Positions 15,216 through 23,629 of a DNA stretch of 64,000 nucleotides are shown one piece after another. Under the pieces are notes generated by a model. It did no database searches, was not told the origin of the DNA, and saw only the letters and a program-made list of their open reading frames with translations. Made by a program: the position numbers and the translations under genes. This DNA comes from DASRHK01 sp963776465. GTDB taxonomy: Bacteria > Pseudomonadota > Gammaproteobacteria > Nevskiales > Nevskiaceae. Position 1 is the stretch's first letter; every line of letters starts with the position of its first letter. Where the stretch lies: positions 930,001-994,000 of the forward strand of contig CAVZMV010000002.1 of NCBI GenBank assembly GCA_963776465.1. Direction: 5' to 3'.

Positions 15216-17334
15216 GACATCAACGGTTGCTCGCGCTGACGATCGCCGCGGCGGTCGCCGGCTGCACGGGAGGAAGCTTGTTCCATCGCAACACGCAGAA
15301 GACGCTCGCCGGCTACGGCACCTGGGAGTCGCCGCTGGAGGCCGAGGACGTGGCCGCGGACGCGATCCGGCTCGAGCAGGTGGAGCTCGACGGCGACGAC
15401 GTCTACTGGATCGAGGGCCGGCCCGAGGAGAAGGGCCGCAACGTGATCGTGCGCCGCAACGCCAAGGGCAAGATCGAGGACGTGACGCCGCGCGGCTTCA
15501 ACGCGCGTACGCGCGTGCACGAGTACGGCGGCGGCAGCTACGCCGTGCGCGACGGCACCGTCTACTTCTCCAACTTCTCGGACAACCGCCTGTATCGCCA
15601 CCCGCGCGGCGGCAAGCCGCAGGCCCTGACGCTCTCGGATTCGATGCGATACGCCGACTGCATGATCGACGCCGCGCGCAAGCGGTTGGTCTGCGTGCGC
15701 GAAGACCACAGCGGATCGGATCGGCAAGCGGTCAACACCATCGTCACGATCCCGATCGACGAGGGTGGCGATGGGCACGTGCTCGCGTCCGGCGCCGACT
15801 TCTACTCCAATCCGCGCCTCTCGCCGGACGGCAAGCAGCTTGCGTGGCTGCAATGGAATCATCCCGACATGCCGTGGGACGGCACCGAGCTGTGGGTGGC
15901 GTCCATCGCGCAGAAGGCCAAGCCCAAGCCCAAGAGCAAGCCGAAAGGCAAGTCGAAGTCGCGTGGCAAGAAGCCCGTCGCCGCGGCTGCAACCGTGATC
16001 GCCGTCGCTGCGCCCGAGCCGCTGATCCTCAAGGACAAGAAGCGCGTCGCCGGCAGCGCCAGCGAGTCGATCTTCCAGCCGCAATGGTCGCCGGACGGCG
16101 TGCTGCACTACGTGTCGGACCGCAGCGGCTGGTGGAACCTGTATCGCTGGAGCAAGGGCAAGAGCGTCGCGCTGGCGCCGATGCAGGCCGAGTTCGCCGA
16201 CGCGCAGTGGAACTTCGGCTACTCCACCTACGCGTTCGCCGACGCGGGGCGCATCGTCTGCAGCTACACCGTCGACGGGCGCTGGCACCTGGCGACCATC
16301 GGCGCCGATGGCGCGCTGAACACGCTGGAGCTTGCCTACGCGCCGCATCTCTTCGTGCGCGCCGACGCCGCGCAAGCGGTGTTCCTCGGCACGGCGCCGA
16401 CAGCCGCCGACGCGATCGTGCGGGTCGACCTCGCGGATCGCAGCGCCAAGGTGCTGCATGCCGCTTCCGAGCACGCGCCGGATCCGGCCCTGACCTCCGT
16501 CGCCGAGCCCATCGAGTTCCCGACGGCGATGGGACGCAGCGCGCACGCCTTCTACTACGCGCCGAGAAATCCGGACTACGGCGTGGCGCAGATCGAGCGG
16601 CCGCCGCTGATCGTCATCGGCCATGGTGGCCCCACGTCCACCGCGCACGATTCCTACAACCCCAAGATCCAGGTACCTGGACCACGCGCGGGTTCGCGGT
16701 GGTCGACGTCAACTACGGCGGCAGCACCGGCTACGGGCGCGAATACCGCCAGCGCCTGAACGGGCTGTGGGGCGTCGTCGACGTCGAGGACTGCATCGCC
16801 GCCGCGCGCTACCTGGTTTCTCGAGGCAAGGCCGACGACAGGCGCCTGATCATTCGCGGCGGCAGCGCCGGTGGCTACACCACGCTGGCGGCGCTGACGT
16901 TCCACGACGTGTTCAGGGCCGGCGCCAGCCACTTCGGCGTCAGCGACATCGAGGCGCTGGCCAAGGATACGCACAAGTTCGAGTCGCGCTACATGGAGCG
17001 CCTGGTCGGACCGTACCCGGCGCAGCGCGACCTCTACGAGTCGCGCTCGCCGATCCATTTCGTCGATCGCATCCGCGCGCCGCTGATCCTGTTCCAGGGG
17101 CTGGAGGACAAGGTCGTGCCGCCGTCGCAATCCGAGAAGATGGCGACCGCCCTGCGCCAGGGCGGCATCCCCGTGGCCTACGTCGCCTTCGAGGGCGAGC
17201 AGCACGGCTTCCGCCAGGCGGCGAACATCATCCGCGCGCTCGAGTCGGAGCTGGCTTTCTACGGCGCGGTGTTCGGCTTCCGGCCCGCCGGGGATCTGCC
17301 GGCGGTCCACATCGACAACCTGCCGTCGCGCTAG
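15212..17334 (+). CDS. S9-family prolyl-oligopeptidase-like lipoprotein (frameshifted)
   Basis: Envelope serine peptidase, about 706 residues after repair. It begins MRHQRLLALTIAAAVAGCTG: signal peptide plus lipobox (AVAGC). The middle is a beta-propeller with WD-like stretches (RLSPDGKQLAWLQWNHPDMPWDG, quoted in part). An unusual Lys/Pro/Ser-rich insert (~235-260, KPKPKSKPKGKSKSRGKK) interrupts the propeller. The C-terminal alpha/beta hydrolase shows the nucleophile GGSAGG, Asp in GLEDKVVPP and His in GEQHGF. The frame changes at about 16672-16677, where CAGGTACCTGG should read CAGTACTGG (two extra bases). It sits inside the homogentisate operon by an ATGA overlap although its role there is not obvious. 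Confidence 0.85.
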
Positions 17335-17373
17335 GCATTGCGGACGGCCGCCGCGACCGTCGACAATCGCCCC

Positions 17374-18390
17374 ATGAAGCTCGCCACCTTGAAGGACGGC
17401 ACCCGCGACGGGCGACTGGTGGTCGTGAGCCGCAACCTGCGCTCGGCCGCGCTGCTGCCGGCGGCGCGCAACCTGCAGTCGGCGCTCGACGACTGGCGCA
17501 GCGTCGCTCCGCACCTGCAGGAGCTGACCGACAAGCTCAACTCCGGCCGCGTCCGCGACACGCTGGAGTTCAAGCCGCAGGAATGCCACGCGCCATTGCC
17601 GCGCGCCTACCAGTGGGCCGACGGCTCCGCCTACGTCAATCACGTCGAGCTGGTGCGCAAGGCCCGCGGCGCCGAGATGCCGGAGTCGTTCTGGACCGAC
17701 CCGCTCATGTACCAGGGCGGCAGCGACCAGTTCATCGGCCCCTGCGATCCGATCCGCGTCGAGCGCGAGGAGTGGGGCGTCGACTTCGAAGCCGAGATCG
17801 CCGTGGTCACCGACGACGTGCCGATGGGCGTGACGCCGGCGCAGGCCGCGTCGGCGATCCGGCTGGTGATGCTGGTCAACGACGTGTCGCTGCGCAACCT
17901 CATCCCCTCCGAGCTCGCGAAGGGCTTCGGCTTCTTCCAGTCCAAGCCTTCGTCGTCGTTCTCGCCCTGCGCCGTGACGCCCGACGAGCTGGGCGCTGCC
18001 TGGAAGGACGGCCGGCTCCACCTGCCGCTCTTGTCGCAGCTCAACGGCGCGACCTTCGGCCGCGTCGACGCCGGCACCGACATGACCTTCGATTTCCCCG
18101 CGCTGATCGCGCACGCGGCCAGGACGCGCCCGCTGTGCGCGGGCTCGATCATCGGCAGCGGAACGGTCTCCAACAAGGGCGCGGACGGCGGTCCCGGCAA
18201 GCCCATCGACGCCGGCGGCGCGGGTTACTCCTGCATCGCCGAGCTGCGCACGGTGGAGACGCTCGCGTCCGGCGCCGCCAAAACGCCGTTCATGAAGTTC
18301 GGGGATCGCATCCGCATCGAGATGCTCGACGCCGGCGGCAGCAGCATCTTCGGCGCCATCGACCAGGTCGTCGAGCGCTACCAGCCTTAG
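17374..18390 (+). CDS. Fumarylacetoacetate hydrolase family protein
   Basis: 338 residues, the last step of tyrosine catabolism (fumarylacetoacetate to fumarate plus acetoacetate). ATG 17374 (MKLATLKDGTRDGRL) is chosen over the earlier TTG because family members start there. The FAH core at ~70-330 includes the metal-binding VEREEWGVDFEAEIAVV, then MLVNDVSLRNLIPSE, KPSSSFSPCAVTPDELG and GSGTVSNKGADGG. It lies directly between the peptidase and maiA, on the same strand. The N-terminal region is the long form typical of proteins annotated as fumarylacetoacetase in Proteobacteria; context makes that activity likely, although related ureidoglycolate-lyase-like hydrolases share the fold. Confidence 0.88.
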   Translation: MKLATLKDGTRDGRLVVVSRNLRSAALLPAARNLQSALDDWRSVAPHLQELTDKLNSGRVRDTLEFKPQECHAPLPRAYQWADGSAYVNHVELVRKARGAEMPESFWTDPLMYQGGSDQFIGPCDPIRVEREEWGVDFEAEIAVVTDDVPMGVTPAQAASAIRLVMLVNDVSLRNLIPSELAKGFGFFQSKPSSSFSPCAVTPDELGAAWKDGRLHLPLLSQLNGATFGRVDAGTDMTFDFPALIAHAARTRPLCAGSIIGSGTVSNKGADGGPGKPIDAGGAGYSCIAELRTVETLASGAAKTPFMKFGDRIRIEMLDAGGSSIFGAIDQVVERYQP

Positions 18391-18406
18391 GGATCGGGAG
18401 GTCCCT

Positions 18407-19061
18407 ATGCTCAAGCTCTACTCGGTACTGGCGCTCGTCCGCGTCGTACCGCGTGCGCATCGGCCTGGCCCTGAAGGGCATCGACTACGAGTACGTGCCG
18501 GTCAACATCTTCGGCGGCGATGCGGGCGAGCAATACGGCCCGACGTACCGCGCGCTCAACCCGCAGTCGCGCGTGCCGACGCTCGTCGACGGCGATTTCG
18601 CCCTGGCGCAGTCGCTGGCGATCCTCGAATACCTGGAGTCACGCTTCCCGGAGCCGGCGCTGGTCCCGGCGGACGCGCGCCTGCGCGCGCGCATGTGGTC
18701 GTTCTGCCAGACCATCGCCGCCGACATCCAGCCGCTGCAGAACACCGGGCCGCTGGCATACCTCACGCAGCAGCTCGGCGTCGACGATGCCCGGCGCGAT
18801 GCCTGGATCCGGCACTGGATCGAGCGCGGCCTGTCGGCGCTCGAGGCCGAGCGCGGGGCCGCCGAATCGGCATTCGTGTTCGGGGACCGGCCGACGCTGG
18901 CCGACTGCCTGCTGGTGCCGCAGGCCTACAACGCCGAGCGCTTCGCCTGCGATGTCGCGAAGTTCCCGCGGCTGCTGGCGGTCGCGCATCGTTGCCGCGC
19001 GCTGCCGGCCTTCGCCAAGGCCCACCCGGACCGCCAGCCGGACGCGCCAGCGCCGCGCTAG
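18407..19061 (+). CDS. maiA: Maleylacetoacetate isomerase, zeta-class GST (frameshifted)
   Basis: Glutathione-dependent cis-trans isomerase joining hmgA and FAH activities. The start ATG 18407 has GGGAGG within the preceding 11 bp, and that Shine-Dalgarno lies in the loop of a short AGGGA/TCCCT hairpin (18389-18406). After MLKLYS the frame shifts: the sequence TCGGTACTGG needs one G fewer to continue YWRSSASYRVRIGLALKGI, which contains the zeta-class active-site motif SSxSYRVRI. The rest is normal (NPQSRVPTLVDGDFALAQSL, then the C-terminal helical domain with RPTLADCLLVPQAYNAERF). The insertion (~18429-18430) is beside GTAC, as in four other genes here. Confidence 0.88.
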
Positions 19062-19651
19062 TCCTTCCGCGCGTTGTGCTTCTTGCGGTACACGCCCTTG
19101 CTGTGGCGATCCTCGGCGGCCTGGATGCGCGCCTGCTCGGCAGCCGAGACCTGACCGCTCGCTGCTGCGCCCGCCTGCTTGCCGGCTGCGTGCGCTTGGC
19201 CGGCTTCCGCCACGGCCGCCTCGCGACGCGTGAGCTTGCCGGTGTCCAGGCCATGCTCGATGCGCTTCTGCTGCCGCACGTTGCGGTGCACGTCGGCCTG
19301 CAGCCGCTGTGAAGACGCCGATGCGGGATTGCCTTCCTGCGCGTCGTGCTTCTGCCGGTGGATGTCCTGGCTCGCGCGGTACTTGGCGCGATCCAGCTTC
19401 TGCTGCTCGTCGCGGCTGATCTTTCCGTCCTTCATCGCGCCGGCTTCCATGCGGTTGATCACCTGCTGCTCGCGCTCCAGCCTGCCGGCCTCGCGCGAGT
19501 TGAGGTCGCCCGACTTCAGGCCCTCCTGGATGCGCTGCTGCTGGTTGATGTCGCGCTGGACGTCGCGCTCGGCCTTGGTCTGGGCGATGGCGGCACCGCT
19601 CGCCAGTGCCGAGGCGACGGCGACGACAAGCAGGATTCGAGGAAGGGTCAT
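19058..19651 (-). CDS. Secreted charged helical protein with a duplicated repeat
   Basis: 197 residues. ATG 19651 gives a clean signal peptide (MTLPRILLVVAVASALASGA, cleaved near AIAQ). The mature part is helical and highly charged, with two related units: INQQQRIQEGLKSGDLNSRE and NVRQQKRIEHGLDTGKLTRR, each followed by an acidic or basic helix; DGKISRDEQQKLD between them looks EF-hand-like. It ends in KKHNARKD. I recognise no function; similar short periplasmic proteins occur in Beta/Gammaproteobacteria next to outer-membrane stress genes. It overlaps the maiA stop by 4 bp on the opposite strand. Confidence 0.7.
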   Translation of the reverse strand: MTLPRILLVVAVASALASGAAIAQTKAERDVQRDINQQQRIQEGLKSGDLNSREAGRLEREQQVINRMEAGAMKDGKISRDEQQKLDRAKYRASQDIHRQKHDAQEGNPASASSQRLQADVHRNVRQQKRIEHGLDTGKLTRREAAVAEAGQAHAAGKQAGAAASGQVSAAEQARIQAAEDRHSKGVYRKKHNARKD

Positions 19652-19682
19652 GTGGCGTTCTCCGGACAGCGGAGCCGACAGC

Positions 19683-20612
19683 CTAACGCCAACCGCGGCC
19701 GCGATCTGTGCGCTGGGGCTCGGAGCGTGCCGGCGGCGAGCGCTCGGCGCGCGAAGGCGGTGAAAGCTGCGCGCCGCGCGACCCGCCGTCGCGGGTCGGC
19801 GGGCGGTTGTCGTGGGTCGGCGGGCGGTTCGGGCGGTAGCTGGATCGGCCGTCGCCGCTGCGATAGGTGCGCTCGTAGCCGCTGCGCCCGTCGCGAGGCC
19901 AGCCGTAGCCGCGCGAGTATCCACCACCGCGGTCGTAGTGACCGTGCCGATAGGGCCGGTGGTAGTAGTGCGAGTAGTAGTACGGATACGGGTAGTAGTA
20001 AGCCGGCTGATAGACGATGAAGCTGAACACCGGGTACGGCCGATACACGTATCGCGGCTCGTAGTCGTAGAGGTAGTCGACTTCCTCCTCGACGTAGGCG
20101 ACGTCTTCGTCGATGTCCTCTTCGACATCGTCGATGTCCTCGCCCCACGCGCGGTCGTCGTCGTCATCGTCGCCGCGGGCGACCGTCCGGTTGCCGCAGT
20201 CGACCACGGCGACGTCCTTCTCGCCGGCTTTGGGTCCTTCCCCGACCAGCACCGTCAGCTTGTGCGAGACCGCCTTGCCGTCGGCGCCGGTGGCCACCGC
20301 CTCCACTGTGTTGCGTCCCTGGCGCAGGCCGCGCTTGACGGTGAGCCGCGGCCATTCCTGCGTGACCTCGCTTTCCTTGAGTCCATGACCGTTGACGAAG
20401 ACGCTGATCTGCTTGACGTCGGAGCGCGGCTGCTGGAAATCGAAAACGACCTGGGCCTCGTCGGCCGCGCGGCCGCAATCCAGGCCGCCTGGCGGCTGGA
20501 TCAGGCTGGCAAGCACGCGGGGTGCGGCAGCAGCGCCATTCGTGGTAACGGCCATAACGGCCGCGGCGAGGAGAAAGGCGAATTTGCGAGGGTTTTGCAT
20601 GGTGCCGTTCAT
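19683..20612 (-). CDS. Secreted low-complexity protein: Asp/Glu-rich, Tyr-rich and Arg/Pro-rich segments
   Basis: About 309 residues from ATG 20612 (ATG 20600 is equally possible). Signal peptide (KFAFLLAAAVMAVTTNGAAA). Residues ~25-135 look like an Ig-like or bacterial adhesion-type beta domain (VKQISVFVNGHGLKESEVTQ, NTVEAVATGADGKAVSHKL) with two Cys. Then come an acidic run (GDDDDDDRAWGEDIDDVEED), a Tyr/His/Pro-rich stretch (YYYPYPYYYSHYYHRPYRHG), and an Arg/Ser/Pro tail. Low-complexity tails of this kind occur in proteins associated with the surface or matrix. Function unknown. It is transcribed toward the preceding secreted gene and may share its transcript. Confidence 0.65.
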   Translation of the reverse strand: MNGTMQNPRKFAFLLAAAVMAVTTNGAAAAPRVLASLIQPPGGLDCGRAADEAQVVFDFQQPRSDVKQISVFVNGHGLKESEVTQEWPRLTVKRGLRQGRNTVEAVATGADGKAVSHKLTVLVGEGPKAGEKDVAVVDCGNRTVARGDDDDDDRAWGEDIDDVEEDIDEDVAYVEEEVDYLYDYEPRYVYRPYPVFSFIVYQPAYYYPYPYYYSHYYHRPYRHGHYDRGGGYSRGYGWPRDGRSGYERTYRSGDGRSSYRPNRPPTHDNRPPTRDGGSRGAQLSPPSRAERSPPARSEPQRTDRGRGWR

Positions 20613-20675
20613 AACATGCCCTGGCTGACTGGCCGCTGAACGGCGTGGCGCGCACCAGGAATCGGTCGCCACAAC

Positions 20676-20707
20676 GACAAACGGGACGCCGAAGCGTCCC
20701 GTCTGTC
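20676..20707 (-). terminator. Strong hairpin with UUCG tetraloop, likely terminator
   Basis: On the minus strand: a 9-bp GC-rich stem ACGGGACGC/GCGTCCCGT (+strand 81-89 / 94-102 of 20,600) closed by a TTCG loop (C-UUCG-G in RNA) and extended by GACA/TGTC arms. It lies 17 bp past the stop of the glycine-rich gene at 20724. The T-tract after it is weak (GTTTGTCGTTG), so it may act with Rho or as an RNA 3'-end stabiliser. Confidence 0.6.
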
Positions 20708-20723
20708 GTCGCCGAGGCCTGCT

Positions 20724-21299
20724 TTAGACAGACTCGGTTTCCTTGCGCGACTTGCCGGTCTGCGTGGTGCCGGCGTTGAGCCGGTCCCAGGCCGACCGCG
20801 TCGCCGGACGCGCGCGCTGCCAATCCAGCTTGGACTGGCCGCGGATGCGGTTGTAGTCCTGCTCCAGATTGCCTTCCACGTCCTCGAAGGACTTGCCGTT
20901 GTAGCGGCTGAAGCCTTCGTAGCCGGTGCGATACGCCGGCTGATAGTCCTCGTAGCCGTAGCTCTTGTCGTAGTACGACTGCGACTTGTGCGCGTCACGC
21001 CAGTAGGCGTCTTCCTTGGTCGGGTTCACCTTCTCGCCAGCCGCCTTGCCGGCCAGACCGCCGACCACTGCGCCTGCCACCAGGCCGACCGCTGCGCCAA
21101 CCGGGCCACCCAGCACGGTGCCTGTGGCAACGCCGGTCGCAGCCGAGGCCGCGGCACCAGCAGCGATACCCGCGGCGCCGCCAGCAGCAGCGCCTACGCC
21201 CGTGCCCACCGGATGCGCGCCAGGCGCTTTGGTGATCGGATCACGGTTTGCATCGCGAGCTTCCTGCTTGCGTGCGTCCTTGTTGATGTCCTTGCTCAT
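20724..21299 (-). CDS. Glycine-zipper-type protein with charged, Tyr-rich C-terminus
   Basis: 191 residues, from ATG 21299 with AAGGAG 7 bp upstream. The N-terminus is hydrophilic (MSKDINKDARKQEARDANRD). Residues ~38-93 are an Ala/Gly-rich hydrophobic zipper (GVGAAAGGAAGIAAGAAASA, GGPVGAAVGLVAGAVVGGLA) that would form tightly packed membrane helices. The C-terminal third carries YYDKSYGYEDYQPAY and W/R residues. No cleavable signal is seen. Proteins of this layout are common in Beta/Gammaproteobacteria and are often stress-induced; exact function unknown. It ends in front of the UUCG hairpin. Confidence 0.72.
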   Translation of the reverse strand: MSKDINKDARKQEARDANRDPITKAPGAHPVGTGVGAAAGGAAGIAAGAAASAATGVATGTVLGGPVGAAVGLVAGAVVGGLAGKAAGEKVNPTKEDAYWRDAHKSQSYYDKSYGYEDYQPAYRTGYEGFSRYNGKSFEDVEGNLEQDYNRIRGQSKLDWQRARPATRSAWDRLNAGTTQTGKSRKETESV

Positions 21300-21449
21300 G
21301 TGCTTCTCCTTGTGAATCACGGCGCGCCGAATCGCGCGTCGATTGAGCTATTTGGACTGCACGCTTGAAGCGAGCGTTCCGCATGGGTTTAGCATGCACG
21401 AGTCGCGCCGCCGAGAAGTTCCCCCGCGTGCTGTCGTATCGTTGCGTGC

Positions 21450-22748
21450 ATGAGATTCCTGGGCATCGGCGGATACCACGCGCTCGGCGACATGTACTGG
21501 AAGCTGGCGCAGGCCGGTCACGAAGTGCGCGTGTCGGTGGAGCACGAGGAGGCGCACGGGATCTTCAAAGGCATGGTCGATCGCGCGCTTGACTGGCGCG
21601 GAGAGCTGGACTGGCTCCGTGCCGCCGGCGAGGACGGCGTCATCGTGTTCGAGTCCGCGGACGGCGCCGAGCTGCAGGACGCGTTGCGACGCGACGGCTT
21701 CAACGTCGTCGGCGGCAGCGCCGCCGGCAACCGCCTGGAGCTCGACCGCGCCTTCGGCCAGGCGGCGATGCGCGACGCGGGCATGCAGGTCGCGCCCGTG
21801 CACGACTTCACCTCCTTCGATGCAGCGATGGAATTCGTGGCGCGCCGACCGCGACGCTACGTGTTCAAGATCAACGATGCCGAAGCCTCGTCGTCGCGCA
21901 ACTACGTCGGCGAGATGGACGACGGCGCTGACATCTGCGCGCTCATGCGCATGGAGCAGCGTCGCGCGCCGAAGGACAAGCCGCCGAGCTTCGTGCTGAT
22001 GGACCACGTGCGCGGCGTGGAGATCGGCGTCGGGGCCTACTTCAACGGCACCGCGTTCCTGACGCCGGCAGTGCTGGACTGGGAGCACAAGCGCTTCTTC
22101 CCCGGCGACCTTGGCGAGCTGACCGGCGAGATGGGGACGCTGGTGACATACCGCGGCTACGAGCGCATCTTCGGCCAGACGCTGGCGCGCATGGCGCCGT
22201 TCCTGCGCGAGTCGCGCTACCGCGGCTACATCAACCTGAACACCATCATCAACGCCGACGGCATCTGGCCGCTGGAGTTCACCTGCCGCTTCGGCTATCC
22301 GGGCTTTGCGATCTGCGATGCGCTGCACGTCGACGGCTGGGACCGGATCCTGAAGATGATGGCGACCGGCACCGGCGAGTCGTTCGCCACGCATCCCGGT
22401 TATGCGGTCGGCGTGGTGCTGACGGTGCCGCCGTTCCCGCACGAGTACGGCTACGCCGAGCTCTCGCGCGGCACGCCCATCTTTCTGCGCGACGGACTCA
22501 CCGTTGCCGATCCGCATCTGCACCTGGGCGAAGCGGGGCTGGAGGACGGCGAGCTGGTCGCCGCCGGGTCACTCGGGTATCTCGCCGTGGTGACCGGTCG
22601 CGGCGCCGACGCGCGCGCGGCGCAGGAATCCGCCTACGCCCTGGCGCGAAAAGTGGTCGTGCCGAACCTGCGCTACCGCAACGACATCGGCGAGCGGTTC
22701 CTACGCGAGGATTACGCGACGCTCAGGTCGCTCGGATACCTGGACTGA
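21450..22748 (+). CDS. PurD-like ATP-grasp enzyme
   Basis: 432 residues. The fold of phosphoribosylamine-glycine ligase: an N-terminal Rossmann-like MRFLGIGGYHALGDMYWKLA, an ATP-grasp core (RYVFKINDAEASSSRNYVGE as the ATP-binding lysine/loop region, FVLMDHVRGVEIGVGAYF), and the Mg-binding end FTCRFGYPGFAICDAL, which is a variant of the E-x-N-x-R-x-G-x-P-E motif. The substrate-binding parts of true PurD are not recognisable, so this is probably an ATP-dependent carboxylate-amine or carboxylate-thiol ligase of other function. Convergent with the diiron-protein gene; the ends overlap by 37 bp. Confidence 0.75.
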   Translation: MRFLGIGGYHALGDMYWKLAQAGHEVRVSVEHEEAHGIFKGMVDRALDWRGELDWLRAAGEDGVIVFESADGAELQDALRRDGFNVVGGSAAGNRLELDRAFGQAAMRDAGMQVAPVHDFTSFDAAMEFVARRPRRYVFKINDAEASSSRNYVGEMDDGADICALMRMEQRRAPKDKPPSFVLMDHVRGVEIGVGAYFNGTAFLTPAVLDWEHKRFFPGDLGELTGEMGTLVTYRGYERIFGQTLARMAPFLRESRYRGYINLNTIINADGIWPLEFTCRFGYPGFAICDALHVDGWDRILKMMATGTGESFATHPGYAVGVVLTVPPFPHEYGYAELSRGTPIFLRDGLTVADPHLHLGEAGLEDGELVAAGSLGYLAVVTGRGADARAAQESAYALARKVVVPNLRYRNDIGERFLREDYATLRSLGYLD

Positions 22749-23629
22749 GCGGCGCGGCTCTCGCGGCGCGGCGTCGCGTCTTCCCAGAGCGTCGCCCGAT
22801 AGCGCCGGAAGCAGGCCTCGCCGGCGGACAGGCGCAGCAAGGCGCCTTCGGCGATCGGCCTCGCCAGCGAGGGATCCTTCGCCACCAGTGGCTGGATGAT
22901 CTCGCGGTTCCAGTCGCGCGAGTGCTGCACGTCCAGGCCCGCGTGCAGCTGGAAGTAACGGCGGCCTTTGGGCGAGACGCCGAGCCGCCGCAAGCCCTCG
23001 TTGACCCGCGCGACACGTCCAGGCGCGGTCATCTCGATGACGCCGAGCGCGCCGATGGACTGGTAGGCGTAACGACGGTTGGCGGCGAGCGCCACCATGA
23101 GATTGGCCAGCGCCAGCGCTTCCGGCACGGTGGTCTCGATCTCCGGCTGCAGGCCGAGCTCGCGGGCGACGTCGCCGAGCATGCCGCCGTGCATGCCGCG
23201 CGCGTGGCCGCGTCCCATCTCGTCCCAGTAGTTGCGCGCGAGCTCGAGCTTGGCGCGCTCGGGGAAGCGCACTTGCGTCAGCGCGACCAGATCGTCGAAG
23301 CCGGCTTCGCCGGCGATCTCCTGCTCCAGGAACCAGCGCATCTGCTGCAGGTCCGCAGCCTCTGCCAGCCAGGGGAACAGCGGATCGTTCTGGCCGGGTC
23401 CTGTCTCGCGCAAGCTCTCGAACCACTGCATGAAGCCGCGTGCGTCCTGCGGCAGGTCGACGATGCGCAGCGCCGCGCGCGCCGCTTCGACGAACGCACC
23501 TTCCAGAGCGCGGCACTCGAATTCGGCGGCGAGATCGTCGCGCCATTGGCCGCTCGCGTGGCCTGGACGCAGGCGGCTCTGGTTGAAGCGGGCCAGGCGC
23601 TGCTGCAGGGTTTGCTGGTCCAGGCTCAT
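22712..23629 (-). CDS. Iron-containing redox enzyme, haem-oxygenase-like diiron (HDO) family
   Basis: 305 residues, all-helical. Start ATG 23629, overlapping the stop of the upstream methyltransferase (ATGA). The typical HDO signature is visible: LHAGLDVQHSRDW (H-x3-D-x2-H), with acidic/His ligands earlier in MRWFLEQEIAGEAGFDDLVA and NYWDEMGRGHARGMHG. Family members use Fe2 and O2 for desaturation, oxidative cleavage or rearrangement of amino- or fatty-acid-derived substrates. Coupling to a SAM methyltransferase and convergence with an ATP-grasp enzyme suggest a small-molecule or tailoring pathway, but the substrate is unknown. Confidence 0.75.
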   Translation of the reverse strand: MSLDQQTLQQRLARFNQSRLRPGHASGQWRDDLAAEFECRALEGAFVEAARAALRIVDLPQDARGFMQWFESLRETGPGQNDPLFPWLAEAADLQQMRWFLEQEIAGEAGFDDLVALTQVRFPERAKLELARNYWDEMGRGHARGMHGGMLGDVARELGLQPEIETTVPEALALANLMVALAANRRYAYQSIGALGVIEMTAPGRVARVNEGLRRLGVSPKGRRYFQLHAGLDVQHSRDWNREIIQPLVAKDPSLARPIAEGALLRLSAGEACFRRYRATLWEDATPRRESRAAQSRYPSDLSVA

